Shown one piece after another: positions 26,989 to 36,946 of a stretch of DNA of 64,000 nt (position 1 is the first letter of the stretch; each line of letters opens with the position of its first letter). A program made the position numbers and the translations under genes. The stretch is from Aeromonas popoffii. GTDB taxonomy: Bacteria > Pseudomonadota > Gammaproteobacteria > Enterobacterales > Aeromonadaceae. Location: NCBI RefSeq assembly GCF_000820025.1, contig NZ_CDBI01000066.1:55314-119313 (forward strand), read 5' to 3'. The notes beneath the pieces were generated by a model. It saw nothing but the letters and a program-made list of their open reading frames with translations, was not told where the DNA came from and did no database searches.

Positions 26989-29900
26989 CTACGCCCATTC
27001 TACCAGGGCTTGCTGGCTGGCACTGACGATCGGGGCCCGCCGCTGCAGCTCGGCAGAGAATTGAGCGCCAAACTGTTCCAGATACTGGCGTTGCAGCAGG
27101 CATTCATGGGGCGCGTTCACCTCGTACTCTATCAGCTTGCCGGAGATATAGGGCTGCCACAGCGACGGCTGCTGATCCTCGGGGCGCAGGATGTCGGTGG
27201 TGGCACGGATGAAGATCAAGTCGCCGTCGTAGCGTTGGTAGCTGCAGCGAGCGAGCAGCTCCAGCATCAGCTTTGAGTCATTCACCAACCGGGTTAGGAA
27301 CTCCTCGCCAACCTGGCTGCCGCCCAGCACCTCCTCCATGGCACTCTTCAGCCCCTTGATACCGGCGCGCGGCGCGCCGACGATGGCGCGAGTCATCCGG
27401 GTGATGATGGTGGCGTCGTCCAGTTTCAACGAGGCCGGCCCGCCTTGCAGCGGATAGCTGTCGAACATGCACAGGAAGCTGACCTCGTGGCCGTCGGCCT
27501 GCAGCATGGCGGCCAGGCGCAGCGCCAGATTGCCGCCCACCGACCAGCCGGCCAGCTGGTAAGGTCCACTCGGCTGCACCGCCTGGATGCGCTGCCGGTA
27601 TTCCTGCGCCAACTCGTCCAGCGATCCGATGACACGGTCCGGATCGCGCAGTATCGGTGACTGGATGGCGTACAGCGGCTGATCCTCCGGCAGGAAGGGC
27701 AACAGGCCGGCATAGGGCCAGGCGATGCCGCCGCCCGGATGGATGCAAAACAGCGGTGGTCGGCTACCCTGGACGCGCAGCGGCAGCATGGCGTCGAAGG
27801 GGTCGCTGAAAGCGGCTGGCCGCTCCAGGCGCTGAACCAGCTGGCGCGGGGTCGGGGCGGCCAGGAAGTCGGCGATGCCCAAGGAGACGCCAAAGGTTTC
27901 CCTGATGTTGTTAATCAGCTGCAGACCTAGCAGCGAATGCCCGCCCAGCGCGAAGAAATTCTGATTGGCGTAGACCTCGCTGCATTCCAGCACAGTCGCG
28001 AACAGCCGGCACATGATCTCTTCTTCCGGGGTGCGCGGCGGCGTTTGCTCGCCGTCGTCCTGCAGCGTCGGCGTGGGCAGTTCGCCTGTGGCCAGTTTGC
28101 CGTTGGGCGTGAGCGGGAAGACCGGGACCACCATGATGACACTGGGGATCATGTGATGGGGCAATTGACGGCTCAACGCCTGTTTCAGTCCCTCGCTGTC
28201 CAGCTCCAACTGCTGGTTGGCCACATAGCCGACGATGGCCGGACCTTGAGGCAGATCGCGCAGCAAGGCGACGGCGTCCTCTACACCGCTACAACCCAGC
28301 AGGGCGTTTTTGATCTCGTCCAACTCGATCCGCAGCCCGCGCAGCTTAATCTGGTTGTCCTGGCGGCCTTGATAATGGATGCGGCCGGCATGGTCGAAAA
28401 ATACGCGGTCGCCAGCCCGGTACATGGTATTGCTGGGGTCCAGGATATCGGGGACGAAGCCTTTGGCCGTCAGCTCCGGACTGTTGCGGTAACCGCGGGC
28501 CACGCCGGGTCCGCCGATGAACAAGTCTCCCCAGGCGCCAGGCGGCAACAGCCGTTGCCGCGGGTCCACCACGTAGAGCCGGGTGTTGGCGGTGGCGGCA
28601 CCGATGGAGAGGTCGCCATCGCCATAGTCGGCGTTGATCGAGGTAGCGAAGGAGGTCTCGGTCGGGCCGTAGACATTGAGCAGGCGGCAGTGGGAGAAGC
28701 GCGCCAGCAGCGCCGGCGTGCAAGGTTCGCCGCCCAGCATCAGGACGGTGTCCCGGGGGAAGTCTTCGGTCTGGTGGTAGGCCAGCAGGCTGGGCGTCAT
28801 CACCAGCAATTTGATGTTTTCCCGTTTTACCAGAGCGGCCAACGACTTGCCGGGCGCGCTGGATACTTTATCACAGATGACCAGCGTGGCGCCGGCCAGC
28901 AGCGTCATCATGATTTCCAGAACCGACATGTCAAAACCGGCTGCGATGAATTGCAGCACGCGTTGGCCTGCTTGCAGCTCAGCCGCCCGGATGGCGGTGT
29001 CCGCGATGGGCACCAGGTTGCGGTGAGTCACTTCCACGCCCTTGGGTTTGCCGGTGGAGCCCGAGGTGTAGATCAGATAGCTGAGAGCCGAAGGGGCCAC
29101 ACGGGGGAGCGGGAGAGCGGCAGGCGGCAGCGCATCCAGCGCCGCAGCGTCCAGAAAAAGCAGTTTCTCCGGCGCGAGCGCGGTGTTGACGGCGTTGCCG
29201 GCGGTAACGATGACCGCGGCCGGCGCGGCATCGGCCAGGATGTATTCGATGCGGGCTTCCGGCAGTTCAGGATCAACCGGCACATAACCGGCGCCGAGCT
29301 TGAACAGCGCCACCGCCGCCACCGCCCATTCGACGCTGCGCGAGACGATGACGGCAACGTCATCGCCGGGCCGCACGCCACGCGCCAGCAGCAAGCTGGC
29401 CAGGCGGTCGGCGCGGTCATCCAGCTCGGCGTAACTGAGTTCGCGCTCGCCTTGGCGCAGGGCCGGCAGGTGACCATGGCTCCTCACGGAAGCAGTGAAG
29501 GCATCGGCGAAGACAGGTGAAGCGTCTGCCTGCGCCAACAACGGGTAATAGCGTTCGCGCTCGCCGGGCAGCAGCAACGGATAATCCTCGGCGAGGGTGT
29601 CCGGACCAGCGGCGAAATGCTCCAGCAACTGGGTCATCCGCGCGTAATGCAATTCCAGCGCCTCAAGCGGGTAGAGATCGGCGTTGGCGTTGAAGCCTAT
29701 CTCCAACCGGCCGTCAACGTTGCGGTCGAAGATGTCTATACCGAGATGATCGGCAGGGCCATTGGCGACGTTCTGAACCGTGGCTTCACAGCCATCGAAG
29801 CCCATATCCTGCTCATAGGCAACGATATTGAGCAGGGTGTTGAACAGTGGTTTTTGGCCGCGTTCCGCGTACAGGTCGCGGATCATGGCTTCCGAACGGT

Positions 29901-30891
29901 AGCCTTGGTGCAGCAGATGACGCCGCAACTGGCGTTGGATGTCCGCCGCGACCGACAATATCGTGGATGCTGGCGTAAACGAAATGCGCAGTGGCAATAT
30001 GTTGGCCACCATGGCTGGGATCTCGCGCAGGGCCTTTAGCTGACGGGCTGCTACCGGCATGCCCACCGCCAGATCGCTCTGGCCAGTCATCCTGTAAAGA
30101 TAGGTAGCGCAGGCCGCAAGCAACACGCTGGACAGGCGAAGTCGATGCAAAGTGGCGGCTTCCCGTAACCCTTCCACCGCGGCGCCGGAAAAGGTCTTGC
30201 GCAGCCGGTTCAGCTTGCGTAGAGGCATGTCGCCGGGCACCAGCTGAGTGGGAGCGGGCAACTCCAGACAGTATTGGCGCCAGTAAGACTGGTCCTTGAG
30301 ATAGGACTCGCTCTGGCGATACGCCTGTTCTGCTTCGAAGACCCGGCTCAGCGGCTGCGCTGGCAGAGACTCGATTGCCTCGCCACGCGCCAACCGGGCA
30401 TAGCAGTCGGTGATGTGCTTGAACAAGATGGCGTGGCCGAAGCCGTCCACCACCAAGTGGGACCCCAGCTCTACCATGCAGTGGCGGCGGTCTGCCAGCT
30501 TGACGACCAGAAATCGAATCAGCGGTTGATGGGCAAGATCCATATCGCTGGCCAGCAACGCCTCTAACATGGCCGAGTAGGCCTGCTCCGGATCCGGTGT
30601 GGTGGACAGGTCGTGCCAGGAAAAATAGGTGTCGTGCAGTGTCGAGTTGAGGCGTTGTCGGTATTGCCCGGTAGCCTGGTCCTTTTCGAACGCGGCGCGC
30701 ACAGTTTCGGCCTGCTGGCACACGGTTCTGATGGCCTGTTCCAGCAACGATGTCTGCAAATTTCCGTTGAATTCTATCACATCACACAGGTGATAATGGA
30801 GGTTGCGGCCTTCCTGACCAATAGCGAGACAGACTTCCTGCTGGGCCGCGCTCAGCGGGCAGCTTAATTCTTCATTTAACATATTTAACAA
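26989..30891 (-). CDS. Stand-alone nonribosomal peptide synthetase, C-A-T-TE
   Basis: A 1300-residue single-module synthetase with EntF-like architecture. The condensation domain (about 5-445) has SHLVVDG at 144-150, with the catalytic His145 kept but the first His of HHxxxDG replaced by Ser. The adenylation domain (about 455-950) has YTSGSTG at 608-614, FDMSV at 653-657, YGPTE at 741-745 and the catalytic lysine in NGK at 932. The carrier domain has GGHSL with the phosphopantetheine Ser986. The thioesterase (about 1050-1290) has a triad Ser1117 (GWSVGG), probably Asp1144, and His1262. The substrate code by eye is D-M-L-V-M-G-V-F-A-K and matches no specificity I know. No partner NRPS, tailoring or PPTase gene is next to it. 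Confidence 0.9.
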   Translation of the reverse strand: MLNMLNEELSCPLSAAQQEVCLAIGQEGRNLHYHLCDVIEFNGNLQTSLLEQAIRTVCQQAETVRAAFEKDQATGQYRQRLNSTLHDTYFSWHDLSTTPDPEQAYSAMLEALLASDMDLAHQPLIRFLVVKLADRRHCMVELGSHLVVDGFGHAILFKHITDCYARLARGEAIESLPAQPLSRVFEAEQAYRQSESYLKDQSYWRQYCLELPAPTQLVPGDMPLRKLNRLRKTFSGAAVEGLREAATLHRLRLSSVLLAACATYLYRMTGQSDLAVGMPVAARQLKALREIPAMVANILPLRISFTPASTILSVAADIQRQLRRHLLHQGYRSEAMIRDLYAERGQKPLFNTLLNIVAYEQDMGFDGCEATVQNVANGPADHLGIDIFDRNVDGRLEIGFNANADLYPLEALELHYARMTQLLEHFAAGPDTLAEDYPLLLPGERERYYPLLAQADASPVFADAFTASVRSHGHLPALRQGERELSYAELDDRADRLASLLLARGVRPGDDVAVIVSRSVEWAVAAVALFKLGAGYVPVDPELPEARIEYILADAAPAAVIVTAGNAVNTALAPEKLLFLDAAALDALPPAALPLPRVAPSALSYLIYTSGSTGKPKGVEVTHRNLVPIADTAIRAAELQAGQRVLQFIAAGFDMSVLEIMMTLLAGATLVICDKVSSAPGKSLAALVKRENIKLLVMTPSLLAYHQTEDFPRDTVLMLGGEPCTPALLARFSHCRLLNVYGPTETSFATSINADYGDGDLSIGAATANTRLYVVDPRQRLLPPGAWGDLFIGGPGVARGYRNSPELTAKGFVPDILDPSNTMYRAGDRVFFDHAGRIHYQGRQDNQIKLRGLRIELDEIKNALLGCSGVEDAVALLRDLPQGPAIVGYVANQQLELDSEGLKQALSRQLPHHMIPSVIMVVPVFPLTPNGKLATGELPTPTLQDDGEQTPPRTPEEEIMCRLFATVLECSEVYANQNFFALGGHSLLGLQLINNIRETFGVSLGIADFLAAPTPRQLVQRLERPAAFSDPFDAMLPLRVQGSRPPLFCIHPGGGIAWPYAGLLPFLPEDQPLYAIQSPILRDPDRVIGSLDELAQEYRQRIQAVQPSGPYQLAGWSVGGNLALRLAAMLQADGHEVSFLCMFDSYPLQGGPASLKLDDATIITRMTRAIVGAPRAGIKGLKSAMEEVLGGSQVGEEFLTRLVNDSKLMLELLARCSYQRYDGDLIFIRATTDILRPEDQQPSLWQPYISGKLIEYEVNAPHECLLQRQYLEQFGAQFSAELQRRAPIVSASQQALVEWA

Positions 30892-31044
30892 AATCCTGAT
30901 GGCGATTTTTTGGTTTGCAGGAGGTGGCCTGTGACAAACAGATGAGTTACAAGAGCAATAACCTAAGAGGCTTCCCCACTGGGGGATAAAAATGGTCTCA
31001 TGCGAACCCTTGCAATGGCAATTTATTTTTTAATTGGTTGCTTA

Positions 31045-31890
31045 GGGGCCGTCGTCATAAGATCGAGGCCCACAAGTATGTGCAGCGGATCTGCACCGCT
31101 GCCACAAACGAGCCCGTGTTTTTGGCGTATCTTGTCGCAATTCCTCGCCATTGCTTCAAATGAAGGAAGGCGTTTTCCACCAGATGCCTTGCCTTGTATA
31201 GCTCCCGGTCATACTCTCGCTGCTCCTTGCGATTACGTTTAGAAGGGATGACTGGCTCCATTCCCTTGGCGCGGGCAACCTCCATCAACGCATTGGTATC
31301 ATATCCCCTGTCTGCAAATAGGTACGCAGCCTCCAAGCCCTCAATCAAGGGAGCTGCTTGCGTACAATCAGCGGTCGTTCCGGATGTAATGATGCATTTT
31401 ATTGGCATTCCATGTCCGTCAACTGCCAAATGGATCTTGCTGTTTAGCCCCCCTTGGTGACCCCCATATCCTGATTACCACCTTGAGCGCCACTGGCATG
31501 GGGATGGACCTTGATATGGCTGGCGTCGATCATCAGCCATTCGTAATCAGGGTCTTTTATCAGACGTTCTTGAAGCCGAGCCCAAATCCCCTTGTCGCGC
31601 CAACGACAAAAGCGACGATGAGTGTTTTTCCAGTCCCCGTAATCAGATGGCAAGTCTCGCCAGGGAGCGCCTGTGCGCAAAATCCAGAAAACAGCATTGA
31701 TAAACAATCGGTTATCGCGAGCCACGCGCCCCCAATGACCTTTCTGTCCCAGTAGATGAGGTGCAATTAAGGACCATACGCGGTCTGAAATATCGTGGCG
31801 GCGGTGAGCTGGTGTTGGCATGAGGCGATGATTTTTACGTTAACGGGGCTGGCATTGTACTGAATTTAATCAGTTCAAGACGACAGCCCC
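31045..31890 (-). mobile_element. Complete IS5-family element (IS427-like)
   Basis: An 846-bp element with imperfect terminal inverted repeats: GGGGCCGTCGTCATAAGA at the left end and GGGGCTGTCGTCTTGAA at the right end read inward. CTTA and TAAG flank the ends. It contains one transposase in two overlapping frames. It lies upstream of the NRPS gene, between that gene and an IS110 remnant. Confidence 0.8.
31055..31821 (-). CDS. IS5-family transposase, two frames joined by -1 frameshift
   Basis: Frame one (31444-31821) holds the N-terminal DUF4096-type domain with WSLIAPHLLG and FWILRTGAPWRDLP, and reaches the first catalytic Asp in LMIDASHIKVHPH. It ends at GVTKGG. Frame two (to 31055) gives LNSKIHLAVDGHGMPI, FADRGYDTN and the E region VENAFLHLKQWRG. 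The frames meet at six G residues (31448-31453), where a -1 slip gives one protein of about 255 residues, as in the IS427 group. It looks intact and possibly active. Confidence 0.8.
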
Positions 31891-32194
31891 TAAGGAGGGT
31901 GCGAACGAGTGGATCGTGTCTTTATCATGAGTCACGGGACTGGAAGCAGGCGATGAGCCCATTTGTCCCTGATGGAATTGGCTGGCGCCTCTATCAACGC
32001 TACGTACCCGAGCACCCTGTTTCACCTCGGGTTTTGCCAGCCAGAGTCTGACCCACCTCGTTATCACGTCATGATTGCCTGCGTAACTGATGGTTCTTCT
32101 CAACTCTGCTTGCTGTGAACTTGTGACTCTCCCCCGCTTGCTCAGGGCCCCTCACTACCGGAAGTCGGCCCTTTTCATACCGCTATTCCAAAAT

Positions 32195-32605
32195 CGGCTT
32201 CAAATTCTCGATCATGGGCGAGCGCGACCACAGCCACATTGTGGTGAGATCTCGCGGTGTCAGCCCATCACGCCTGCCCGCCAACTACCTGCGTGTTGAG
32301 CCTTGCGAACCGCCATGCGTAGCGCAACTCGTGCCCCGTGAACGAGTAGAATGCGCAGATAACTGTCGTCACGCTTACCGATGCCCAATCAGGTTTGCTT
32401 GCCACCACTAGCATGTTGCCGTGGCACCAGTCCCAGCCAAGCTGGCCAACTGTCGGCCATGCTTGCACTGCGTCGTATCAGCGCCAGTGGCCACCAGCGC
32501 GCTCGGCAGTTGATGAGCCCATGGCGGGTCAATCTGCTGCAATTTGCTGCTACCCTCAGAGGCAAACCATTGAGGCGCCAGTAATATCGGGGCAATCAAC
32601 GCGAA
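32195..32605 (-). mobile_element. Decayed IS110-family transposase remnant
   Basis: Translation of the minus strand in changing frames gives the C-terminal half of an IS110/IS1111 transposase: TQCKHGRQLA, WLGLVPRQHASGGKQ, RLGIGKRDDSYLRILLVHGA and HNVAVVALAHDREF. At least two frameshifts and internal stops show it is dead. No complete open frame exists. The adjoining 31891-32194 holds nothing I can identify. Confidence 0.75.
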
Positions 32606-32652
32606 AGCGGCTTGCAAGCGACTCGACATCATCAAACCGGGAGCCAGATACC

Positions 32653-33039
32653 ATGACCATACTGCCTGTTTACGCGGCCCTGCTCGCCCTGCTGTTTGTG
32701 TTGCTGAGCATACGCACCATTCGTACTCGCCACCGTCAGGGGGTAGCGCTGGGGCATGGCGATGATCCTGCCATGCTGCGGGCCATGCGGGTGCACGCCA
32801 ACTTTGCCGAGTATGTCCCCCTCGCCCTGCTGCTGATCTATTTTGTCGAATCCAGCCACCACCCCCCCTGGCTTATCCATCAGCTGGGGGCCGCGCTGCT
32901 GTGCGGCCGCCTCAGCCATGCGTTTGGCATGAGCCGCACGCCAGAGAACTTCCGCTACCGGGTGGTAGGCATGGGGCTGACCTTTACGGTGATCCTGGTG
33001 AGTGCGGCCCATATCCTGATCACGGCGCTGATCCCCTAA
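32653..33039 (+). CDS. MAPEG-family membrane protein
   Basis: A 128-residue protein with four hydrophobic helices, of the membrane-associated eicosanoid/glutathione metabolism family (YecN-like). The family block MLRAMRVHANFAEYVPLALLL lies at residues 35-55, and the last helix is LTFTVILVSAAHILIT. Bacterial members may have glutathione transferase or peroxidase activity, but this is unproven here. It is the first gene with normal composition after the accessory zone. Confidence 0.85.
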   Translation: MTILPVYAALLALLFVLLSIRTIRTRHRQGVALGHGDDPAMLRAMRVHANFAEYVPLALLLIYFVESSHHPPWLIHQLGAALLCGRLSHAFGMSRTPENFRYRVVGMGLTFTVILVSAAHILITALIP

Positions 33040-33074
33040 CCGTTTGCCGACCGGCTAAACGCTGACTCGCGGAC

Positions 33075-33109
33075 AAAAAAAAGCCCTGCCAGATTGGCAG
33101 GGCTTTTTA
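33075..33109. terminator. Bidirectional terminator (MAPEG gene and rhlE)
   Basis: Stem AAGCCCTGCCA, loop GAT, TGGCAGGGCTT, with eight A residues before and TTTTT after. Confidence 0.9.
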
Positions 33110-33148
33110 GATCAACCGATCAGCTGGGGAGAGAGGCTCCCGAGCCGC

Positions 33149-34552
33149 TTACTGGTTGTGGGTAGAGCGACGGGGGCGACGAGCCTGAGCCGGTTTACCC
33201 GCGCCATCAGCCGGACGCTGACCGCCCTGCGGCTTTGGCTTGCCACCGTTACCGGTACGGGCACCGCCGGCGTTGCCGCCATTGGCGGAGCGACCGGCGC
33301 CCTGACGCTGGCCCTGACCCTGCGGACGCGGCGCAACACGGCGCTGCTCGCTCGGATCACGGGGCTCTTTGCGCAGCGGCGCGCCGATACCACGGGCTAT
33401 GTTGTCCAGCGTTTCGCGGGAGGCTTCGAAACCGACCACCTGCTCGCACGGGATGTTCTGCTTGGTCAGACGCTCGATGGCCTTGATAAGCTTGCCTTCG
33501 TCGGCAGCGACCAGGGAGATGGCGTGACCGGCAGCACCGGCACGACCGGTACGGCCGATGCGGTGAACGTAGTCCTCCGCCACGTTGGGCAGCTCGAAGT
33601 TGACCACTTGCGGCAACTTGTCGATATCCAGACCACGGGCAGCGATGTCGGTCGCCACCAGCACCTTGACGTTGCCATCCTTGAAACCGGCCAGGGCACG
33701 GGTACGGGCACCCTGGCTCTTGTTGCCGTGGATGGCGGCGGCGCTGACGCCGTTCTTGTCGAGGGTCTCGGCAACACGGTTGGCCATGTGCTTGGTACGG
33801 GTGAACACCAGTACCTGCTGCCAATCATTGCTGGTGACCAGATGGCTCAGCAGACCTATCTTGTTGGCCTTGTCACACGGGTGCACCAGCTGCTCGATAC
33901 GCTCGGCAGTGCTGTTGCGCGGCGCCACTTCGATCACCGCCGGGTTGTTGAGCAGGCCAGTGGCCAGCTCGCGGATCTCTTCGGCAAAGGTCGCGGAGAA
34001 GAGCAGGTTCTGACGCTGCTTGGGCATCAGGGCCAGGATCTTGCGGATGTCGCGGATAAAGCCCATGTCGAGCATGCGGTCCGCTTCGTCCAGCACCAGG
34101 ATCTCGACTTCGTCGAACTTGACGGCGTTCTGGTTGTAGAGGTCCATCAGGCGGCCAGGGCAGGCAACCAGCACGTCCAGACCACGGCGAGTCGCCATCA
34201 TCTGCGGGTTGATGCTGACGCCGCCGAAGACCACGTGGCTGCGCATCGGCAGATGCTTGCCGTAGTTGCGCACGCTCTCGCCCACCTGGGCGGCCAGCTC
34301 GCGAGTCGGGGTCAATACCAGGGCGCGGATCCGGTTGGGAGAAACTTTACGCTTGCTCTCCATCAGACGCTGCAGCATCGGCAGGGTAAAGCCTGCGGTC
34401 TTGCCGGTCCCTGTTTGGGCCGCCGCCATCAGGTCGCGGCCAGCCAGAACGGCGGGGATCGCTTGCAGCTGAATGGGAGACGGGGTGTCGTAGCCTTGCT
34501 CGGCAACGGCACGCAACAAGGGTTCGGCCAGACCGAGGGAAGAAAAACTCAT
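33149..34552 (-). CDS. rhlE: ATP-dependent RNA helicase RhlE
   Basis: A 467-residue DEAD-box helicase. The Q motif is SPIQLQAIP, Walker A is AAQTGTGKT, motif II is [13 protein letters not shown], motif III is SAT, and motif VI is [10 protein letters not shown]. The last 80 residues are a basic, glycine/arginine-rich tail ([18 protein letters not shown]), usual for RhlE and used for RNA contact. RhlE takes part in 50S ribosome assembly and RNA turnover. It starts 340 bp from a divergent solute-binding protein gene, leaving room for a long leader. Confidence 0.93.
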   Translation of the reverse strand: MSFSSLGLAEPLLRAVAEQGYDTPSPIQLQAIPAVLAGRDLMAAAQTGTGKTAGFTLPMLQRLMESKRKVSPNRIRALVLTPTRELAAQVGESVRNYGKHLPMRSHVVFGGVSINPQMMATRRGLDVLVACPGRLMDLYNQNAVKFDEVEILVLDEADRMLDMGFIRDIRKILALMPKQRQNLLFSATFAEEIRELATGLLNNPAVIEVAPRNSTAERIEQLVHPCDKANKIGLLSHLVTSNDWQQVLVFTRTKHMANRVAETLDKNGVSAAAIHGNKSQGARTRALAGFKDGNVKVLVATDIAARGLDIDKLPQVVNFELPNVAEDYVHRIGRTGRAGAAGHAISLVAADEGKLIKAIERLTKQNIPCEQVVGFEASRETLDNIARGIGAPLRKEPRDPSEQRRVAPRPQGQGQRQGAGRSANGGNAGGARTGNGGKPKPQGGQRPADGAGKPAQARRPRRSTHNQ

Positions 34553-34895
34553 AATTACCTGCTAGGGATAGTGGCGCCGGGGATTTGTGGTGGGGCTCCT
34601 CTGCTGAGCCGATGCCATCTCACAAGATCTGGGCCTATTGAGAAAACAACGATTTCCCCGGGGAGCAGAGCAAAGGGGAAAGAATAGAGGCGCAGTCTAA
34701 CGGAGTTGCTCGGGATAAACGAGAAAAATGTGATGCTCCTCCCAGCACGAACAGAAAAGTCCCCCACTCCCCTGCGAATAATCCTGTTGATAACAGACGC
34801 ACATACCACACTATTAACTGATGACACAATAACCACCCTCGCACGCATGGGGGGCAGAAGCACGGAATAGAAGAACAGAGTAACGAGGTTTAGCT
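34553..34895. other. Divergent intergenic region between rhlE and the binding-protein gene
   Basis: No gene was supported in 343 bp. The middle is AT-rich and should contain both promoters, but I could not fix -35/-10 pairs with confidence. Confidence 0.4.
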
Positions 34896-35732
34896 ATGAC
34901 CACGCGATATTGTCCCCTCGGCAATTCCCGCAGCAGATGGCAGGCAAGGATCGGCATGCTGCTTCTGCTGCTAAGCCCTGCGCTGAAAGCCAGTCAGACC
35001 ATGACCGTGGCCTGGAGCCACTGGCCTCCTTTTAGCCACATCGACAACCGGGGCGAGCTGGATGGGCTGGACATCACGCTGACCCGCCAGATCCTGCAAC
35101 AAGCAGGTGTTACCCCCAGGTTTCGCGAAATCCCCTGGGCACGGGCGGTGCATCTGGTGGAACACGATCAGCTGGACGTGGCGATGGCGGCATTGCCGCT
35201 GCCGGCTCGTCAAAAGTATGCCCGCTTCTCGGCGCCCTATCGCCAGAGCGCCTATGTACTACTGAGTCATAACCCCATCCCCGGTCAACAGGATCGCTGG
35301 GAGAAGCTCGATACCCTGCCGACCCTCTGTCACGAGAAAGGGCTCAAGATTGGCAAGCTGCGCGGAACTCGCCCCATCCATCAAATGGATGAGTGCCCCG
35401 CCCTCAAGGTGGCAACCGAGTACAATACCGATGATCGGCTGATCGATCTGCTGCTGGCCCATCGGCTCGATGGCATCATCATGGAGTGGCAATATGCCGG
35501 TTATCGGCTCTCCCAACTGGGTGCCAAAGGGGTGATCCGCTGTCAGTTACTGCTGCACCACCAACCGGTCAGTCTGATGTTTGCCAAGGAGAGTATCAGC
35601 GATGAGCAGCTGACCCGGGTCAATCAGGCCATCACTGCCCTGCCCAAAAACCATGGCCAGTTTTCGCCCCCCACCTGCCGCCTAGACGCGGATCCCCAGG
35701 CGGCCGATCTGCTGACCCGGCACCAACCATAG
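34896..35732 (+). CDS. Periplasmic solute-binding protein (SBP_bac_3-like), orphan
   Basis: A 278-residue exported protein. A hydrophobic core with LLLLLSPALKASQ suggests cleavage after ALKA or KAS. The binding-protein signature begins WSHWPPFSHIDNRGELDGLD and continues with REIPWARAVHLVEHDQLDVAMA. It resembles the amino-acid-binding proteins of ABC importers, but no permease or ATPase is nearby. Such orphans may supply a distant transporter or act in sensing. No ligand can be assigned. Confidence 0.78.
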   Translation: MTTRYCPLGNSRSRWQARIGMLLLLLSPALKASQTMTVAWSHWPPFSHIDNRGELDGLDITLTRQILQQAGVTPRFREIPWARAVHLVEHDQLDVAMAALPLPARQKYARFSAPYRQSAYVLLSHNPIPGQQDRWEKLDTLPTLCHEKGLKIGKLRGTRPIHQMDECPALKVATEYNTDDRLIDLLLAHRLDGIIMEWQYAGYRLSQLGAKGVIRCQLLLHHQPVSLMFAKESISDEQLTRVNQAITALPKNHGQFSPPTCRLDADPQAADLLTRHQP

Positions 35733-35761
35733 CTCTGCAACTGCCAACAGGCACTGCACAG

Positions 35762-35797
35762 AAATAACAAAGGCGACCCAAGGTCGCCTTTGTTATT
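35762..35797. terminator. Bidirectional terminator
   Basis: Perfect stem AATAACAAAGGCGACC, loop CAA, and its complement; between convergent genes (binding protein and aroC). Confidence 0.85.
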
Positions 35798-35841
35798 CGT
35801 GACCGCTCATCAGCCGATGATGCGACAGGGTGCTATACCGC

Positions 35842-36930
35842 TCAACGCAGTTGCGGGGTATGGGTCAACACACCCTGATTCTGGGCGCGGTGGCGCAGCA
35901 GGTGATCCATCAACACCAGCGCCAGCATGGCTTCGGCGATGGGGACTGCACGGATGCCGACACAAGGATCGTGTCGACCCTTGGTGATCATCTCGATGGC
36001 CTCGCCTTCGGTATTGATGCTCTTGCCAGGCACCGTGATGCTGGAGGTGGGCTTTAAGCCTAAGCTCACCACGATATCCTGACCGGATGAGATGCCGCCC
36101 AGAATGCCGCCCGCATGGTTGCTGGCAAAGCCGGCCGGGGTCATCTCGTCACGGTGCTCCGAGCCTTTTTGCTCTACCACTGCGAAGCCGTCGCCAATCT
36201 CCACCCCTTTCACCGCATTGATGCCCATCATGGCGTGGGCGATGTCGGCATCGAGGCGATCGAAGACCGGCTCGCCGAGGCCCACCGGTACATTGCGCGC
36301 AATGACCTGCACTTTGGCACCAATGCTGTTGCCCTCTTTTTTCAGATCGCGCATGTACTGATCGAGCGCTTCCAGCTTGCCCGCATCGGGGAAGAAGAAG
36401 GGGTTCTGCTCAATCTGCGCCGCGTCGAACGCCTCGGCCTTGATGGGGCCGAGCTGGGAGAGGAAACCGGTGAGCTCGATGCCATGCATCTGCTTGAGGT
36501 ACTTCTTGGCGATGGCGCCCGCCGCCACCCGCATGGCGGTCTCACGGGCGGAGGAGCGACCACCGCCCCGATAATCCCGCTGACCATATTTCTGGTGGTA
36601 GGTGTAATCGGCATGGCCCGGGCGGAACACATCCTTGATGTCGGAGTAGTCCTTGGAGCGCTGATCGGTATTCTCGATGAGCAGCCCGATGGAGGTCCCC
36701 GTGGTCTTGCCCTCGAACACCCCGGAGAGGATCTTCACCTCATCCGGTTCACGGCGTGGGGTAGTGTAACGGGAGGTGCCGGGCTTGCGCCGATCCAGAT
36801 CTCCCTGCAGATCCGCTTCGCTTATCTCGAGCCCGGGCGGGCAGCCATCGACGACGGCGCCCAGCGCCAAGCCGTGGCTCTCGCCAAAGGTGGTGACCCG
36901 AAAGAGTTGGCCAAAACTGTTCCCTGCCAT
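35842..36930 (-). CDS. aroC: Chorismate synthase
   Basis: A 362-residue enzyme (E. coli AroC has 361) that makes chorismate from EPSP with reduced FMN, the last step of the shikimate pathway. All three family signatures are visible: [14 protein letters not shown] near the N-terminus, [19 protein letters not shown] in the middle, and SFATNHAGG-like [17 protein letters not shown] later. It is downstream of prmB on the same strand with 16 bp between them, the same order as in E. coli, and probably shares its transcript. Confidence 0.97.
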   Translation of the reverse strand: MAGNSFGQLFRVTTFGESHGLALGAVVDGCPPGLEISEADLQGDLDRRKPGTSRYTTPRREPDEVKILSGVFEGKTTGTSIGLLIENTDQRSKDYSDIKDVFRPGHADYTYHQKYGQRDYRGGGRSSARETAMRVAAGAIAKKYLKQMHGIELTGFLSQLGPIKAEAFDAAQIEQNPFFFPDAGKLEALDQYMRDLKKEGNSIGAKVQVIARNVPVGLGEPVFDRLDADIAHAMMGINAVKGVEIGDGFAVVEQKGSEHRDEMTPAGFASNHAGGILGGISSGQDIVVSLGLKPTSSITVPGKSINTEGEAIEMITKGRHDPCVGIRAVPIAEAMLALVLMDHLLRHRAQNQGVLTHTPQLR

Positions 36931-36946
36931 GGGTGCTCCTTGCTGC

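Noticed and set aside
27937..29520. 527-codon plus-strand frame opposite the NRPS gene
   Set aside because: Antisense shadow; the opposite strand encodes complete NRPS motifs.
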